Notes: generated by a model from the letters alone, not told the origin. A stretch of 32,715 nt of DNA from Pirellulaceae bacterium (GCA_030748485.1 JASMLW010000325.1:1-32715); one strand, 5' to 3'; positions 23,555-31,858 are shown, counted from the first letter of the stretch. Numbers and translations: made by a program.

Positions 23555-24829
23555 CTACATTCCCGCGGCGAGCGCGTCGAGGTGTCGGCTAAAGTGATCG
23601 GCGAGGACTTCGGTGTAGGTGTCGGGATGGTTCTCTAGAACCGTTCGCACGGCCGTTCCGAGTTCGGCGTCGGTCAGAACGGAGCCAAACGTGCAATGCA
23701 GGATCTGCCGCCCCGGCTCAGTGAATCCGTTGCCGACGGGAACGTCCGCCCACCGCTCCAAGTACACCTGTTCCAGCCGCACAGCGTCGTCGATCGCCGA
23801 TCCTGTTTCCACATTGTCCAGTGTCGCCGAGACGTGATAGGTGGCCTTGTCGGTGTCGTAACGGTCGCGGGCGAAATCGACAATTCGCCGTAGCAGGGGT
23901 TCATCGTGTCGCGCGACGACGCGCAGCGCTTCAAGGTAGCTGGTGCCGGCGGTCTTCACATGAAACCGTCCTTTGGTGGCTCGGGCCAGAGCCGGATACA
24001 TCGACAGCTTATCGGAACCCGAATGGAGGCTCAACTTGTACGGGCCGAGCGAATCGGCGATCGCCGCATGGTCTCGCAGCGAAGCTTCCAGCGCGGAAAC
24101 GTCGCCTTTGTAATCGACGCCCTTCTCGAGGTCGCCAATGAAGCGAGGCGCCAGGCTGACAAGTTTCATGCCGCCGCCAAGGCACTGGTCGGCGATGATG
24201 AAATGCTCAGCCAAAGTGGTCGGCTGATCTGTTTCATCGACCGATAGCTCAATCTCGTAGTCGCGCCCGGACTGATCGTGCACCGCTTTGATGTGATCAC
24301 CGAGTTGTAGTGCTTTTCGGATTGCTGAGCCGTACTTGACGGCCGCCCGCATGCAAGCCTCCTCCGTCAATTCAATCGACGCGCCGGTGGCCAGCCCAAC
24401 CGACTTGCCGAGGTAGCCATCAAACCAAGGGGCCGTTTCTCGAGCCGAGGTGAATTTCTCGCGGAGCTGCGTCTCGTCGTAGTCGTCCGCCTGCTGGTCG
24501 ACGTTGTCGGACGGGTCGATCGTGAAGAACGTAAACCCGACGGCCGCCGTGACGTCGACGTCGTCAGCCGTTTTAAGGTGGTCGGCGTCGGCTCCGATGG
24601 GGCCGCTCCACCCGGAAGCTCGCGCGCCGGCAAGCGCGTCGTCCATCACTTGCCGCGGCGTTCGCTGAGTGCGAGTCATTTCACGAATCGACTGTTGCGG
24701 GAAGATGGCTTCAATTCCGGCCCCCGAGCGTTTCATCGCTTCGACGTGCCCGGGCGTGGCCAGCCCGATCCGGTCGCCGAACCCAAAGCTCGGAGCCAAT
24801 CCCAGTGTGACGCATTGTTCAGCCGTCAT
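23555..24829 (-). CDS. uxaE: tagaturonate epimerase (UxaE family)
   Basis: This 424-residue protein shows the segments I know from the Thermotoga UxaE family. They are SFGFGDRIGLATPGHV (14-29), IFPQQSIREMTRTQRT (42-57), GADADHLK (78-85), GFTFFTIDPSDNV (97-109), KGVDYKGD, KLSLHSGSDKLSMYPA and GRFHVKTAGTSYLEAL. UxaE interconverts D-tagaturonate and D-fructuronate and replaces the UxaB/UxaA branch of galacturonate catabolism. No uronate isomerase (UxaC) is beside it. Instead the operon carries an enzyme set that could supply tagaturonate from L-galactonate. It starts 52 bases after the TIM-barrel epimerase gene and ends 5 bases before fucU. It is shorter at the N-terminus than the Thermotoga protein, in which about 90 residues precede the conserved SFG block. 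Confidence 0.9.
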   Translation of the reverse strand: MTAEQCVTLGLAPSFGFGDRIGLATPGHVEAMKRSGAGIEAIFPQQSIREMTRTQRTPRQVMDDALAGARASGWSGPIGADADHLKTADDVDVTAAVGFTFFTIDPSDNVDQQADDYDETQLREKFTSARETAPWFDGYLGKSVGLATGASIELTEEACMRAAVKYGSAIRKALQLGDHIKAVHDQSGRDYEIELSVDETDQPTTLAEHFIIADQCLGGGMKLVSLAPRFIGDLEKGVDYKGDVSALEASLRDHAAIADSLGPYKLSLHSGSDKLSMYPALARATKGRFHVKTAGTSYLEALRVVARHDEPLLRRIVDFARDRYDTDKATYHVSATLDNVETGSAIDDAVRLEQVYLERWADVPVGNGFTEPGRQILHCTFGSVLTDAELGTAVRTVLENHPDTYTEVLADHFSRHLDALAAGM

Positions 24830-24881
24830 AGCGATCTATCTTTCGTTGTTGGTTGCGGCAATTCTGTGGCGGCTCGCTGGC

Positions 24882-25700
24882 TCAGTTGCGGAAGCACTCG
24901 TTGAACGCCTTGATCGTTTGCGAGGCCGCGGTCGCTGAATCGGGAAGCGGGAACGCCTCCACGGACGCGAAGCCGTCGTAGCCGGTCTCGATCAACGCGG
25001 CCGCGATCGGACCGAAATCCATATGTCCGAACCCGGCCGCCCGACGGTTGGAATCGACGAAGTGCACGTGCCCGATGAAACCGGCTCCGGCTCGAATCGC
25101 CTCGGCCAAATCGACTTCTTCGATCTGCATGTGGAACAGGTCGGCGAGCAACTTGACGTTCTCCGTCGCCAACCCCCGCAGCAACTCGACTCCGTCGGCG
25201 ACCGTGTTGATGAGATTTGTCTCGTAGCGGTTGAGCGGTTCGTAGATCAGCGGCACTTGGAATTGTAGAGCGTGTTCGCCCAACTCTTGCAGGGCTTCGC
25301 CGAGCAATCCCAGTGTGGCCGTCCGATCCAAGTCGCCGCCCCAGCGGCCTTGCATCGAGCCGATGATCGCCGGCGCGCCGAGGGGACCGCCGAAGTCGAT
25401 CATCGAACGGACGAAGTCCCGCGCCTGTTGTCGTTTCGCCGCGTCGGGATCGGTCAGGCTGAGGCCGTGTTTCACCATGCCCGCGCCCGTTCCCACCGCC
25501 GCCACAGTCAGTCCATGGCGCTCGAGCAACGTATTGAGTTCGTCGACATCAACGGCCGTTGGCGAGGGCGCGAAGATCTCAATCGCATCGTAACCCAACT
25601 CGCTCGCGCTCCGGCAGGCGGCTGGAATCCCGTCCCAAAACACGAACGGCCCACCACGCGCTTCCTCAACCAGGCTTACCGTGACAGCGGATCGAATCAT
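24882..25700 (-). CDS. sugar isomerase/epimerase, ketose 3-epimerase-like TIM barrel
   Basis: This 272-residue xylose-isomerase-like TIM barrel shows the metal ligand set of the D-tagatose/D-psicose 3-epimerase group: Glu154 in YEPLNRYETNLINT, Asp187 in LLADLFHM with His190, a His at 211 or 213, and Glu248 in FASVEAF. The PLNRYET segment is characteristic of that group, which epimerises ketoses at C3; hydroxypyruvate isomerases are close relatives. It has no obvious step in the L-galactose route proposed for its neighbours, so it may handle a side substrate or a related ketose or uronate. The ATG at 25700 follows the leader AAGGAACACGA, which also precedes the alcohol dehydrogenase gene. It is third in the operon, 96 bases after that gene. 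Confidence 0.88.
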   Translation of the reverse strand: MIRSAVTVSLVEEARGGPFVFWDGIPAACRSASELGYDAIEIFAPSPTAVDVDELNTLLERHGLTVAAVGTGAGMVKHGLSLTDPDAAKRQQARDFVRSMIDFGGPLGAPAIIGSMQGRWGGDLDRTATLGLLGEALQELGEHALQFQVPLIYEPLNRYETNLINTVADGVELLRGLATENVKLLADLFHMQIEEVDLAEAIRAGAGFIGHVHFVDSNRRAAGFGHMDFGPIAAALIETGYDGFASVEAFPLPDSATAASQTIKAFNECFRN

Positions 25701-25796
25701 CGTGTTCCTTTCAAGTCGTCGCGACGAGGACGTTTCAGATTTGCGAGCAGCGAATCAAACAACAGGCGGCGTGGAGCTGACGGGCGGCGACTTCCG

Positions 25797-26828
25797 TCAG
25801 CCGGATGTGACGTCGATGACGGCCTTGATCACACCCGACTCCGGTTTCGTGAACATCTCAAATTCACCGATGACATCGTCGAAGGATGTGCGGTGAGTAA
25901 TCCATGGCGTGGTGTTGATCGTGCCGTCCTCAATCAACTTGATGATGCGGGCGAAGTCCGACGGCAGCGCGTTGCGAGACCCCTTGATGGTCATCTCGGG
26001 TTTGTGCAGCGACGGGTGTGGAAAGCTGACTTCCTGCGTCGTGATGCCGACGAAAACGAGCGCTCCGGTATGGGCGACGTACTGCAGGGCGTTGGCCATC
26101 GAGTGATGGCTGCCGGTAGCGTCAGTGACAACTTCGTAGAAATCGCCGCCGGTGATCTCGCGCATCCGTTCCAACTCACTGCCGTCGCCCTTGAAGGCGA
26201 CCGTGTGCGCGACGCCGTAAGTCGATTTGCAGAAGTCCAGACGCGATTCGACCATGTCCATCACGGTGACGACCGCGCCGGTAAGACGAGTGAACTCGAG
26301 CGTCGCCAATCCAATCGGCCCGGCGCCGATGATCAAGACGTGAGCGCCGTCCGCGGGAGCCCCCCGGTCGGTCGCGTGGCAGCCGATGCCCAAGGTCTCG
26401 ACCAGCGCCAGTTGTTCGTAGGTGAGTTGTCGCGAGGGGTGGAGTTTGTCTGCGCGAATCAGGAACCGCTCACAGAGGCCGCCGTCGATCATCACGCCGA
26501 TGACGTTGAGCGCAGCACAGCAATTGCCGTTTCCCTTGCGACAAGCGAAACACTCGCCGCAATTCATGTACGGTTCGACACCGCACCGATCGCCGACGGC
26601 GATTTCGGTGACTCCCTCACCCAGGGCGAGCACTTCGACGCCCAGTTCATGACCGGGGATCCGCGGGTAACGGAAGAACGGCATCTTGCCGAGATAGCCG
26701 CTGTAGTCGGTGCCGCAGAGGCCCATTCGATGCGTCTTGACGAGCACTTGGCCGGGACCCGGACTCGACGGCTCGTCGATTTCGACACGCTCGAAATGTT
26801 TAGGTTCTTCGAGGCGGATCGCTTTCAT
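25797..26828 (-). CDS. zinc-dependent alcohol dehydrogenase, L-galactonate dehydrogenase (LgoD)-like
   Basis: This 343-residue medium-chain dehydrogenase has catalytic zinc ligands Cys38 (GLCGTD), His60 and Glu61 (PGHE), and structural zinc ligands Cys90, Cys93, Cys96 and Cys104. A Rossmann loop GAGPIGL follows. From memory, its closest look-alike is E. coli LgoD (YjjN), which oxidises L-galactonate to D-tagaturonate. Shared segments include PFFxYPRxxGHE, NCC followed by VIGVxxDGG, and HKxExTxxGSRNAxPxDFA. That assignment makes direct sense next to a tagaturonate epimerase. Related enzymes act on sorbitol, threonine or L-idonate, so the substrate needs testing. It has a good leader, AAGGAACACGA, five bases before the ATG counting from its end at 26831, and lies 35 bases after the aldo/keto reductase gene. 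Confidence 0.9.
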   Translation of the reverse strand: MKAIRLEEPKHFERVEIDEPSSPGPGQVLVKTHRMGLCGTDYSGYLGKMPFFRYPRIPGHELGVEVLALGEGVTEIAVGDRCGVEPYMNCGECFACRKGNGNCCAALNVIGVMIDGGLCERFLIRADKLHPSRQLTYEQLALVETLGIGCHATDRGAPADGAHVLIIGAGPIGLATLEFTRLTGAVVTVMDMVESRLDFCKSTYGVAHTVAFKGDGSELERMREITGGDFYEVVTDATGSHHSMANALQYVAHTGALVFVGITTQEVSFPHPSLHKPEMTIKGSRNALPSDFARIIKLIEDGTINTTPWITHRTSFDDVIGEFEMFTKPESGVIKAVIDVTSG

Positions 26829-26863
26829 AGTCGTGTTCCTTAGGAGCGCCGCGAGCGCTCGCG

Positions 26864-27817
26864 CTAGGCCGGCTCGTTCGCCAACGTGTCGTTATTCTCC
26901 GGCCGGCCTTCCACGTAGATCCAGTTGTGAATCGGTTTGAGGATGTTCCGCACTTCGGCGAGCAACTCTTCGTCCAGCGGTTCATTCATCCACTTCACCC
27001 ACTGTTCGATGCGTTGTGGGTTAGCCGATCCAGTGACGCATGTCGCGAACTCGGGATTGGCCAGCGAGAATTGCAACGCCAATTGAGCGATGTCGACGCC
27101 CCGGCCGCGGCAGTGTTCGGCGGCCAGTTGGGCCACCGACCGCACTTGAGGCGTCGCCTTGTGCCATTCGGGCAGCGGTGCGTTGGTCAGCAGTCGAGCC
27201 GAGAAGGGAGCCGCGTTCATCAACCCCACGCCCCGATCGCGGCAAATGGGAGACAGCTCCAGCGCCATGTCGTTCTGCAATGTGTAGTGGTTGTAGGTCA
27301 ACAGCACGTCGATGTCCGTTCGCTCCATGACGTACTTGAACATCTTCATCGGATAGCCGCTGACGCCGACAAAGCGGACTTTTCCCAGCTCGACTTGTCG
27401 GCGCAACGCGGGAATCGTCTCGTCGACGATCTGTGACATCTCGACGAACTCCAGGTCGTGGCAGAGCGCGATATCCAGGTGGTCGACTTTCATTCGCTCC
27501 AGCGAAATGTCGATGCTCTCGGCCACGCGTTTGGCGCTGAAATCAAAGTGCTCTGGCGCATAGCGCCCGAGTTTCGTGCCGAGGTAGTAGCGATCGCGGG
27601 AGATGTCCGGAAGCACTCGACCCAGCATCACTTCACTCATCCCGCGGCCGTAATAGGGGGATGTGTCGATGAAGTTCATGCCGGCGTCGAGGGCCACGTG
27701 GACGCTGCGCTCGGCGTCCTGAATGTCGACGCCCCGAAACTCCTGTCCCAACGACGAGGCGCCGAAGGAGAGAATCGTCAATTCCAGTCCAGTGTCCCCC
27801 AGAACCCGCTTTTCCAT
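26864..27817 (-). CDS. aldo/keto reductase, L-galactose/L-fucose dehydrogenase type
   Basis: This 317-residue TIM-barrel NAD(P) enzyme has the full catalytic tetrad Asp51, Tyr56, Lys82 and His120 (NFIDTSPYYGRGMSE, GTKLGRY, DIALCHDLEF). The FGASSLGQEF segment and the DTSPYYG motif match the branch containing plant L-galactose dehydrogenase and bacterial L-fucose dehydrogenases, which oxidise the sugar at C1 to the lactone. The ATG at 27817 is preferred because GGAG lies five bases upstream and the protein starts at the first beta strand; an in-frame extension to 27994 would add 59 residues without family support. It is the first gene of the seven-gene minus-strand operon and diverges from the DUF1549 gene across 246 bases that should hold both promoters. 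Confidence 0.9.
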   Translation of the reverse strand: MEKRVLGDTGLELTILSFGASSLGQEFRGVDIQDAERSVHVALDAGMNFIDTSPYYGRGMSEVMLGRVLPDISRDRYYLGTKLGRYAPEHFDFSAKRVAESIDISLERMKVDHLDIALCHDLEFVEMSQIVDETIPALRRQVELGKVRFVGVSGYPMKMFKYVMERTDIDVLLTYNHYTLQNDMALELSPICRDRGVGLMNAAPFSARLLTNAPLPEWHKATPQVRSVAQLAAEHCRGRGVDIAQLALQFSLANPEFATCVTGSANPQRIEQWVKWMNEPLDEELLAEVRNILKPIHNWIYVEGRPENNDTLANEPA

Positions 27818-28063
27818 GAATACTCCGAGCACTGCACGAGCCAAAGTGAAAAACTCACCAGACAATGTAATGCCCTCCGGCCAAGCGCAGAAGGAGGGGA
27901 GGTGATCAACGGACCCCGCTGCGACGAATTCCGCCGGAAAACCTCTCGCCTGTGGACGCGTGCGTTGACTCGACCCGCGTGTTCTAATGGTCACCGCCTG
28001 CTCTCGTTAGACGTGATGTTTCCCATCCCATCATCTCGCCGTTCCTCAGGTCAGGTCATCGCG

Positions 28064-30367
28064 ATGCCTCGCCGTCTCACCATCTTGGCCGTGTGCGCTC
28101 AGTTGGCGCTGTCGATTGGAGTTGTCCGTTGCGACGCGGCTGACCAACACTGGTCGTTCGCGCCGATTTCGCATCCCCCCACGCCTTCGACTCGCGCCCG
28201 TGGAGGCGATGCGAATGCGATCGATGCGTTCGTGCGCCGAAAGCTGGACGAAGTTCAGATTGCGCCTTCGCCGCTGGCGGATCCAGCCACTCAGATTCGC
28301 CGGGTCAAACTCGACCTGCTCGGCCTGCCGCCCACGGAGGCCGAGGTCGAGAGGTTTGTCCGCGACGATCGGCCGGATCGCTACGAGCGGCTTGTCGATC
28401 GGCTGCTGGCGTCGCCCCATTACGGCGAGAAATGGGCGCGTCCGTGGTTGGACCTGTCCCACTACGCCGACACAGACGGATATCTCACCGACCAGCAGCG
28501 ACCCGTGGCGTGGCGCTATCGGGCGTGGCTGATCGATGCGCTCAATCGCAATCAGCCGTTCGACCAATTCACGATCGATCAGTTGGCTGGCGATCTGCGG
28601 ACCGCCGCGACGATCGAACAGCGAACGGCGACGGGATTCTTGAGGCAGACGCTCAGCAATCGCGAGGGCGGAGCCGAGCCGGAGGAGTTTCGTGTGAAGC
28701 AAGTTGTCGATCGTACGGAGATGGTCGGAGCCGCCTGGCTCGGGCTCACAGTGGGGTGCGCGCGTTGCCACGATCACAAATACGACGAGTTGACGCAGCG
28801 CGAGTTCTTTCGGCTCTATGCATGTCTCGATGGTGCGGACGAGATCAACATCGATGCTCCGCTGCCACGCGAAGCGACCGCCTTCTGGCGATCCCGCGAC
28901 GAGTACAATCGCCGGCGCCGCGAGTTGATCGATCCGCAACGAGACGAGATTGAATCGCTCCAGCGGCGGTGGGAGCAGAAGTGCCTGGCTGCGCGAAACC
29001 GTCCGGGCGAAGACGCTCTGTGGGATCGACGTTGGGAATTGCTCGGCTTGGTCTGGGGCGGAGGGTTGGGAGAAGGGCAGCTCGAAGGTCAGGAGATCGT
29101 CAAGCTGCCGTGGAGCCGCCGGACCGCCCGGCAACGCGATGACCTGCTCGACTTCTTCTTAGCGCAAGGTTCGGTGATCGATGAAGCGAAGTTCAAAGAA
29201 CTCAAGCTCGGTTCGCTCGCGGGACAGTTGAAGCAACTCAAGTCCAGCATGCCGACGGCGACTCGCGCACCTGTGATGAGGTCGGCGGTCAACTCGCGTC
29301 CGACAAGGATTCACGAACAGGGCGATTTTCGCCGGCCGGGCGAGCGAGTCAGGCCAGCGACGCCCGCGGCGCTGCCGGCTTGGCAGGACTCAAGCGAAGA
29401 CCCCCGACTCCGCTTGGCTCGCTGGCTGGCCTCTCCAGCAAACCCGCTCACCGCCCGCGTCGTGGTGAATCGCGCGTGGGAGCAGTTCTTTGGACGCGGC
29501 CTGGTCGAGACGACGGAGGACTTTGGCGTGCGCGGAGGAAGGCCGTCGCATCCCGAATTGCTCGATTGGCTGGCCAGCGAATTCGTGGCGTCGGGGTGGG
29601 ATACGAAATGGCTGCACCGCGAGATCGTCTGTTCGGCGACTTACCGCAGGTCGTCCGCCCACCGTCCGGCGCTGGCTCAAGTCGATCCCGCCAACACCCT
29701 TCTGGCGCGACAAAACGCGTTGCGAGTTTCGTCCGATACGATCCGCGACATGTGCTTGTCCATCAGCGGGTTGCTCGTCGAGCGAATCGGCGGGCCGAGT
29801 GTGAAGCCGCCGCAGTCTCCGCGAGTGACGATGGAGGGATTTGGAAATCAAACGTGGGAGGTGAGCGATCCGCCGGATCGGTACCGGCGGGGGATCTATA
29901 CATTTGTGATTCGGACAACTCCCTTCGCGCAGGCGATTACTTTTGATGCTCCGAATCCGAACGAGATCTGTACGCGGCGGCTGCGCTCGAACACGCCGTT
30001 GCAAGCGCTCACGTTGCTCAACGACCCCGTTTTTTTCGAGATGGCGCGCGAATTCGCGAAGCGAGTTGGCGGGGGCGGCGCGGCGGATGCAGCGCGAGAT
30101 CAGCGCCGGCTGAGCGCCGCTTTCCGCCTGTGCGTCGCCAGGAATCCGCAACCGGACGAGCTAGCGGCGCTGGTTGATTTGTTGAAGACGCAGCGGTTGT
30201 ACTTCGGCAAGAATCTCGCGGCGGCCCGCGCCGTCTTGGGCGAGGACGTAGTTGACGCGGACCTGGCTGATGGGGGCAATCAGGTCGCGAACTCCAGCGA
30301 GCGGGTGGCGTGGGTGATCGTCTGCAGCGCGTTGTTCAATTTGCACGAATTCGTCACGAGAGGATGA
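28064..30367 (+). CDS. exported DUF1549/DUF1553 protein without cytochrome domain
   Basis: This 767-residue protein has a signal peptide (MPRRLTILAV to about DAA, residue 26). DUF1549 starts almost at once, with IDAFVRRKLDE, the block PHYGEKWARPWLDLSHYADTDGY (118-140) and a CxxCH site CARCH (232-236) followed by DHKYDE. The DUF1553 half includes NRAWEQFFGRGLVETTEDFG and LRSNTPLQALTLLNDPVF. Unlike the paralogue at 5639-8074, there is no N-terminal PSD1 cytochrome c domain, leaving CARCH as the only CxxCH I see. The ATG at 28064 is chosen for the signal peptide; in-frame ATG at 28016 is possible, and the open frame back to 27458 lies over the antisense aldo/keto reductase gene. It is followed 7 bases later by the DUF1501 gene, again forming the two-gene unit. 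Confidence 0.9.
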   Translation: MPRRLTILAVCAQLALSIGVVRCDAADQHWSFAPISHPPTPSTRARGGDANAIDAFVRRKLDEVQIAPSPLADPATQIRRVKLDLLGLPPTEAEVERFVRDDRPDRYERLVDRLLASPHYGEKWARPWLDLSHYADTDGYLTDQQRPVAWRYRAWLIDALNRNQPFDQFTIDQLAGDLRTAATIEQRTATGFLRQTLSNREGGAEPEEFRVKQVVDRTEMVGAAWLGLTVGCARCHDHKYDELTQREFFRLYACLDGADEINIDAPLPREATAFWRSRDEYNRRRRELIDPQRDEIESLQRRWEQKCLAARNRPGEDALWDRRWELLGLVWGGGLGEGQLEGQEIVKLPWSRRTARQRDDLLDFFLAQGSVIDEAKFKELKLGSLAGQLKQLKSSMPTATRAPVMRSAVNSRPTRIHEQGDFRRPGERVRPATPAALPAWQDSSEDPRLRLARWLASPANPLTARVVVNRAWEQFFGRGLVETTEDFGVRGGRPSHPELLDWLASEFVASGWDTKWLHREIVCSATYRRSSAHRPALAQVDPANTLLARQNALRVSSDTIRDMCLSISGLLVERIGGPSVKPPQSPRVTMEGFGNQTWEVSDPPDRYRRGIYTFVIRTTPFAQAITFDAPNPNEICTRRLRSNTPLQALTLLNDPVFFEMAREFAKRVGGGGAADAARDQRRLSAAFRLCVARNPQPDELAALVDLLKTQRLYFGKNLAAARAVLGEDVVDADLADGGNQVANSSERVAWVIVCSALFNLHEFVTRG

Positions 30368-30374
30368 ACCGCCA

Positions 30375-31811
30375 ATGGCATTGCCTCCGCAACAAACCGA
30401 CACCGCGCGGCGGAGATTCCTCGCCGCCGGGGCGTGCGGTATTGGCTCGCTGGCGTTGGGCGAGCTGCTGTCCGGGGATTCGGCGGCGGCGGCCGGCTGG
30501 AACCCTTATGCCGTTCGCGAGCCGCATCATCCCCCCACGGCGAAGCGAGTCATTTTTCTCTTCATGGCCGGTGCGCCGAGCCAACTGGATCTGTTTACAC
30601 CCAAGCCGAAACTGCGCGAGCTGCACGGGAAGCCGGTGCCGACCAGCTACGTGGAAACGCTCGACGACGCGCTGATCCGAGGGAGCGCGCGAGTCTTCGC
30701 GTCGCCGCGAAAGTTCTCGCGGCACGGCGACTGCGGCATGACGTTTTCCGATTACGTCCCCACGATGGCTAGCTGTGCTGATCGCTGGACGATGGTGCGG
30801 TCGATGGTCTCGAGCGTCTCGAATCACCACCCCGCTCAGCTGTTGATGAACTGTGGCGCGCCGACTTTTGGCTTGCCGAGCATGGGGTCGTGGGTGACCT
30901 ATGGGCTCGGTTCGCAATCGCAGAACTTGCCGGCGTTCGCAGTCATGCTTTCCCGCAACGGCCCCGGCGATCTCGGGGGCCAGGCGCTGTGGGACAGCGC
31001 GATCCTGCCGGCCGCCTATCGCGGCGTCACCTTTCGCTCTCAAGGCGAACCGATATTGCATCTGACAAACCCCCGCGGAGTCAGTGACGCGGTCCAGCGA
31101 GCGCGGCTCAATACCGTGATTGAGCTGAATCGCGCTCGCGCCAAACGGCAACCGGATCCCGCCAACGATTCGCGCATCGCCGCCTACGAGCTGGCGTTCC
31201 GGATGCAGATGGCGGCTCCCGAACTAACCGACTTGACGCGCGAATCGAAACGGACGCTGGCGGACTACGGAGTCGGAGGCGAGAAGTCCGACACGTTTGG
31301 ACGAAACTGCCTGATGGCTCGCCGCATGGTCGAACGCGGCGTGCGGTTTGTGCAACTGTATCACTACACATGGGACGACCATTCGAATCTCAACGATCGG
31401 CTGCTCGACAACTGCCGGCGCACCGAACAGGGTGTCGGCGCGTTGATCAAGGACCTCGAACAGCGCGGGCTGCTCGACGAAACGCTCGTCGTCTGGGGCG
31501 GGGAGTTTGGCCGCACGCCCATGAACGAAGTCCGTCGCGGTGTGAACCCGGGGCGCGAGGGCCGCGATCATCATCCATTTGGATTCACCATGTTGTTGGC
31601 GGGCGGAGGTGTGAAGCGGGGGTTCGTCTATGGAGACACCGACGAACTCGGTTATCACGCGACAGAAAATCCCACTCGCGTTCACGATTTGCAGGCGACC
31701 ATCCTGCATTGCCTGGGTCTCGACCATTTGCAGTTGACCTACCGGCACAAAGGACGGGACGTCCGTTTGACCGATGTGGCCGGTGAAGTCGTCCACGACA
31801 TTCTCTCCTAG
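30375..31811 (+). CDS. DUF1501 protein, Tat-exported
   Basis: This 478-residue protein opens with a twin-arginine signal (TARRRFLAAGACG, residues 10-22, plus a hydrophobic run). It has the DUF1501 marks FLFMAGAPSQLDLFTPKP near 57-74, FGRNCLMARRMVERGVRFVQL in the middle, and VVWGGEFGRTPMNE followed by GRDHHPFGF near the C-terminus. It is a diverged paralogue of the protein at 4230-5615. GAGAGGA upstream (overlapping the previous stop) gives a clear ribosome-binding site for the ATG at 30375. It starts 7 bases after the DUF1549/DUF1553 gene. Function is not established for the family; the constant pairing points to a shared exported complex or reaction. Confidence 0.92.
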   Translation: MALPPQQTDTARRRFLAAGACGIGSLALGELLSGDSAAAAGWNPYAVREPHHPPTAKRVIFLFMAGAPSQLDLFTPKPKLRELHGKPVPTSYVETLDDALIRGSARVFASPRKFSRHGDCGMTFSDYVPTMASCADRWTMVRSMVSSVSNHHPAQLLMNCGAPTFGLPSMGSWVTYGLGSQSQNLPAFAVMLSRNGPGDLGGQALWDSAILPAAYRGVTFRSQGEPILHLTNPRGVSDAVQRARLNTVIELNRARAKRQPDPANDSRIAAYELAFRMQMAAPELTDLTRESKRTLADYGVGGEKSDTFGRNCLMARRMVERGVRFVQLYHYTWDDHSNLNDRLLDNCRRTEQGVGALIKDLEQRGLLDETLVVWGGEFGRTPMNEVRRGVNPGREGRDHHPFGFTMLLAGGGVKRGFVYGDTDELGYHATENPTRVHDLQATILHCLGLDHLQLTYRHKGRDVRLTDVAGEVVHDILS

Positions 31812-31836
31812 TGACAACTCGCCTAGTGACAGCTCG
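31807..31836 (+). repeat. 15-bp tandem duplication spanning a stop codon
   Basis: CCTAGTGACAACTCG (31807-31821) is followed directly by CCTAGTGACAGCTCG (31822-31836), differing at one base. The first copy contains the TAG stop of the DUF1501 gene, so the stop and an adjoining TGA are duplicated. Confidence 0.8.
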
Positions 31837-31858
31837 CCCTTCATGACAGGGAGTCTCG

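Noticed and set aside
25272..26843. 523-residue plus-strand open frame over the sugar operon
   Set aside because: It is antisense to the epimerase-like and Zn-dehydrogenase genes, whose motifs and zinc ligands are intact. It has no recognisable domain.
21375..27817. reading the operon as a plain L-fucose catabolic operon
   Set aside because: Fuconate dehydratase and the later enzymes are absent. UxaE and the LgoD-like dehydrogenase have no role with a 6-deoxy sugar acid, so L-galactose fits better.
27458..28063. long in-frame N-terminal extension of the DUF1549/DUF1553 gene
   Set aside because: The extension lies antisense to the aldo/keto reductase gene, and a normal signal peptide begins at 28064.
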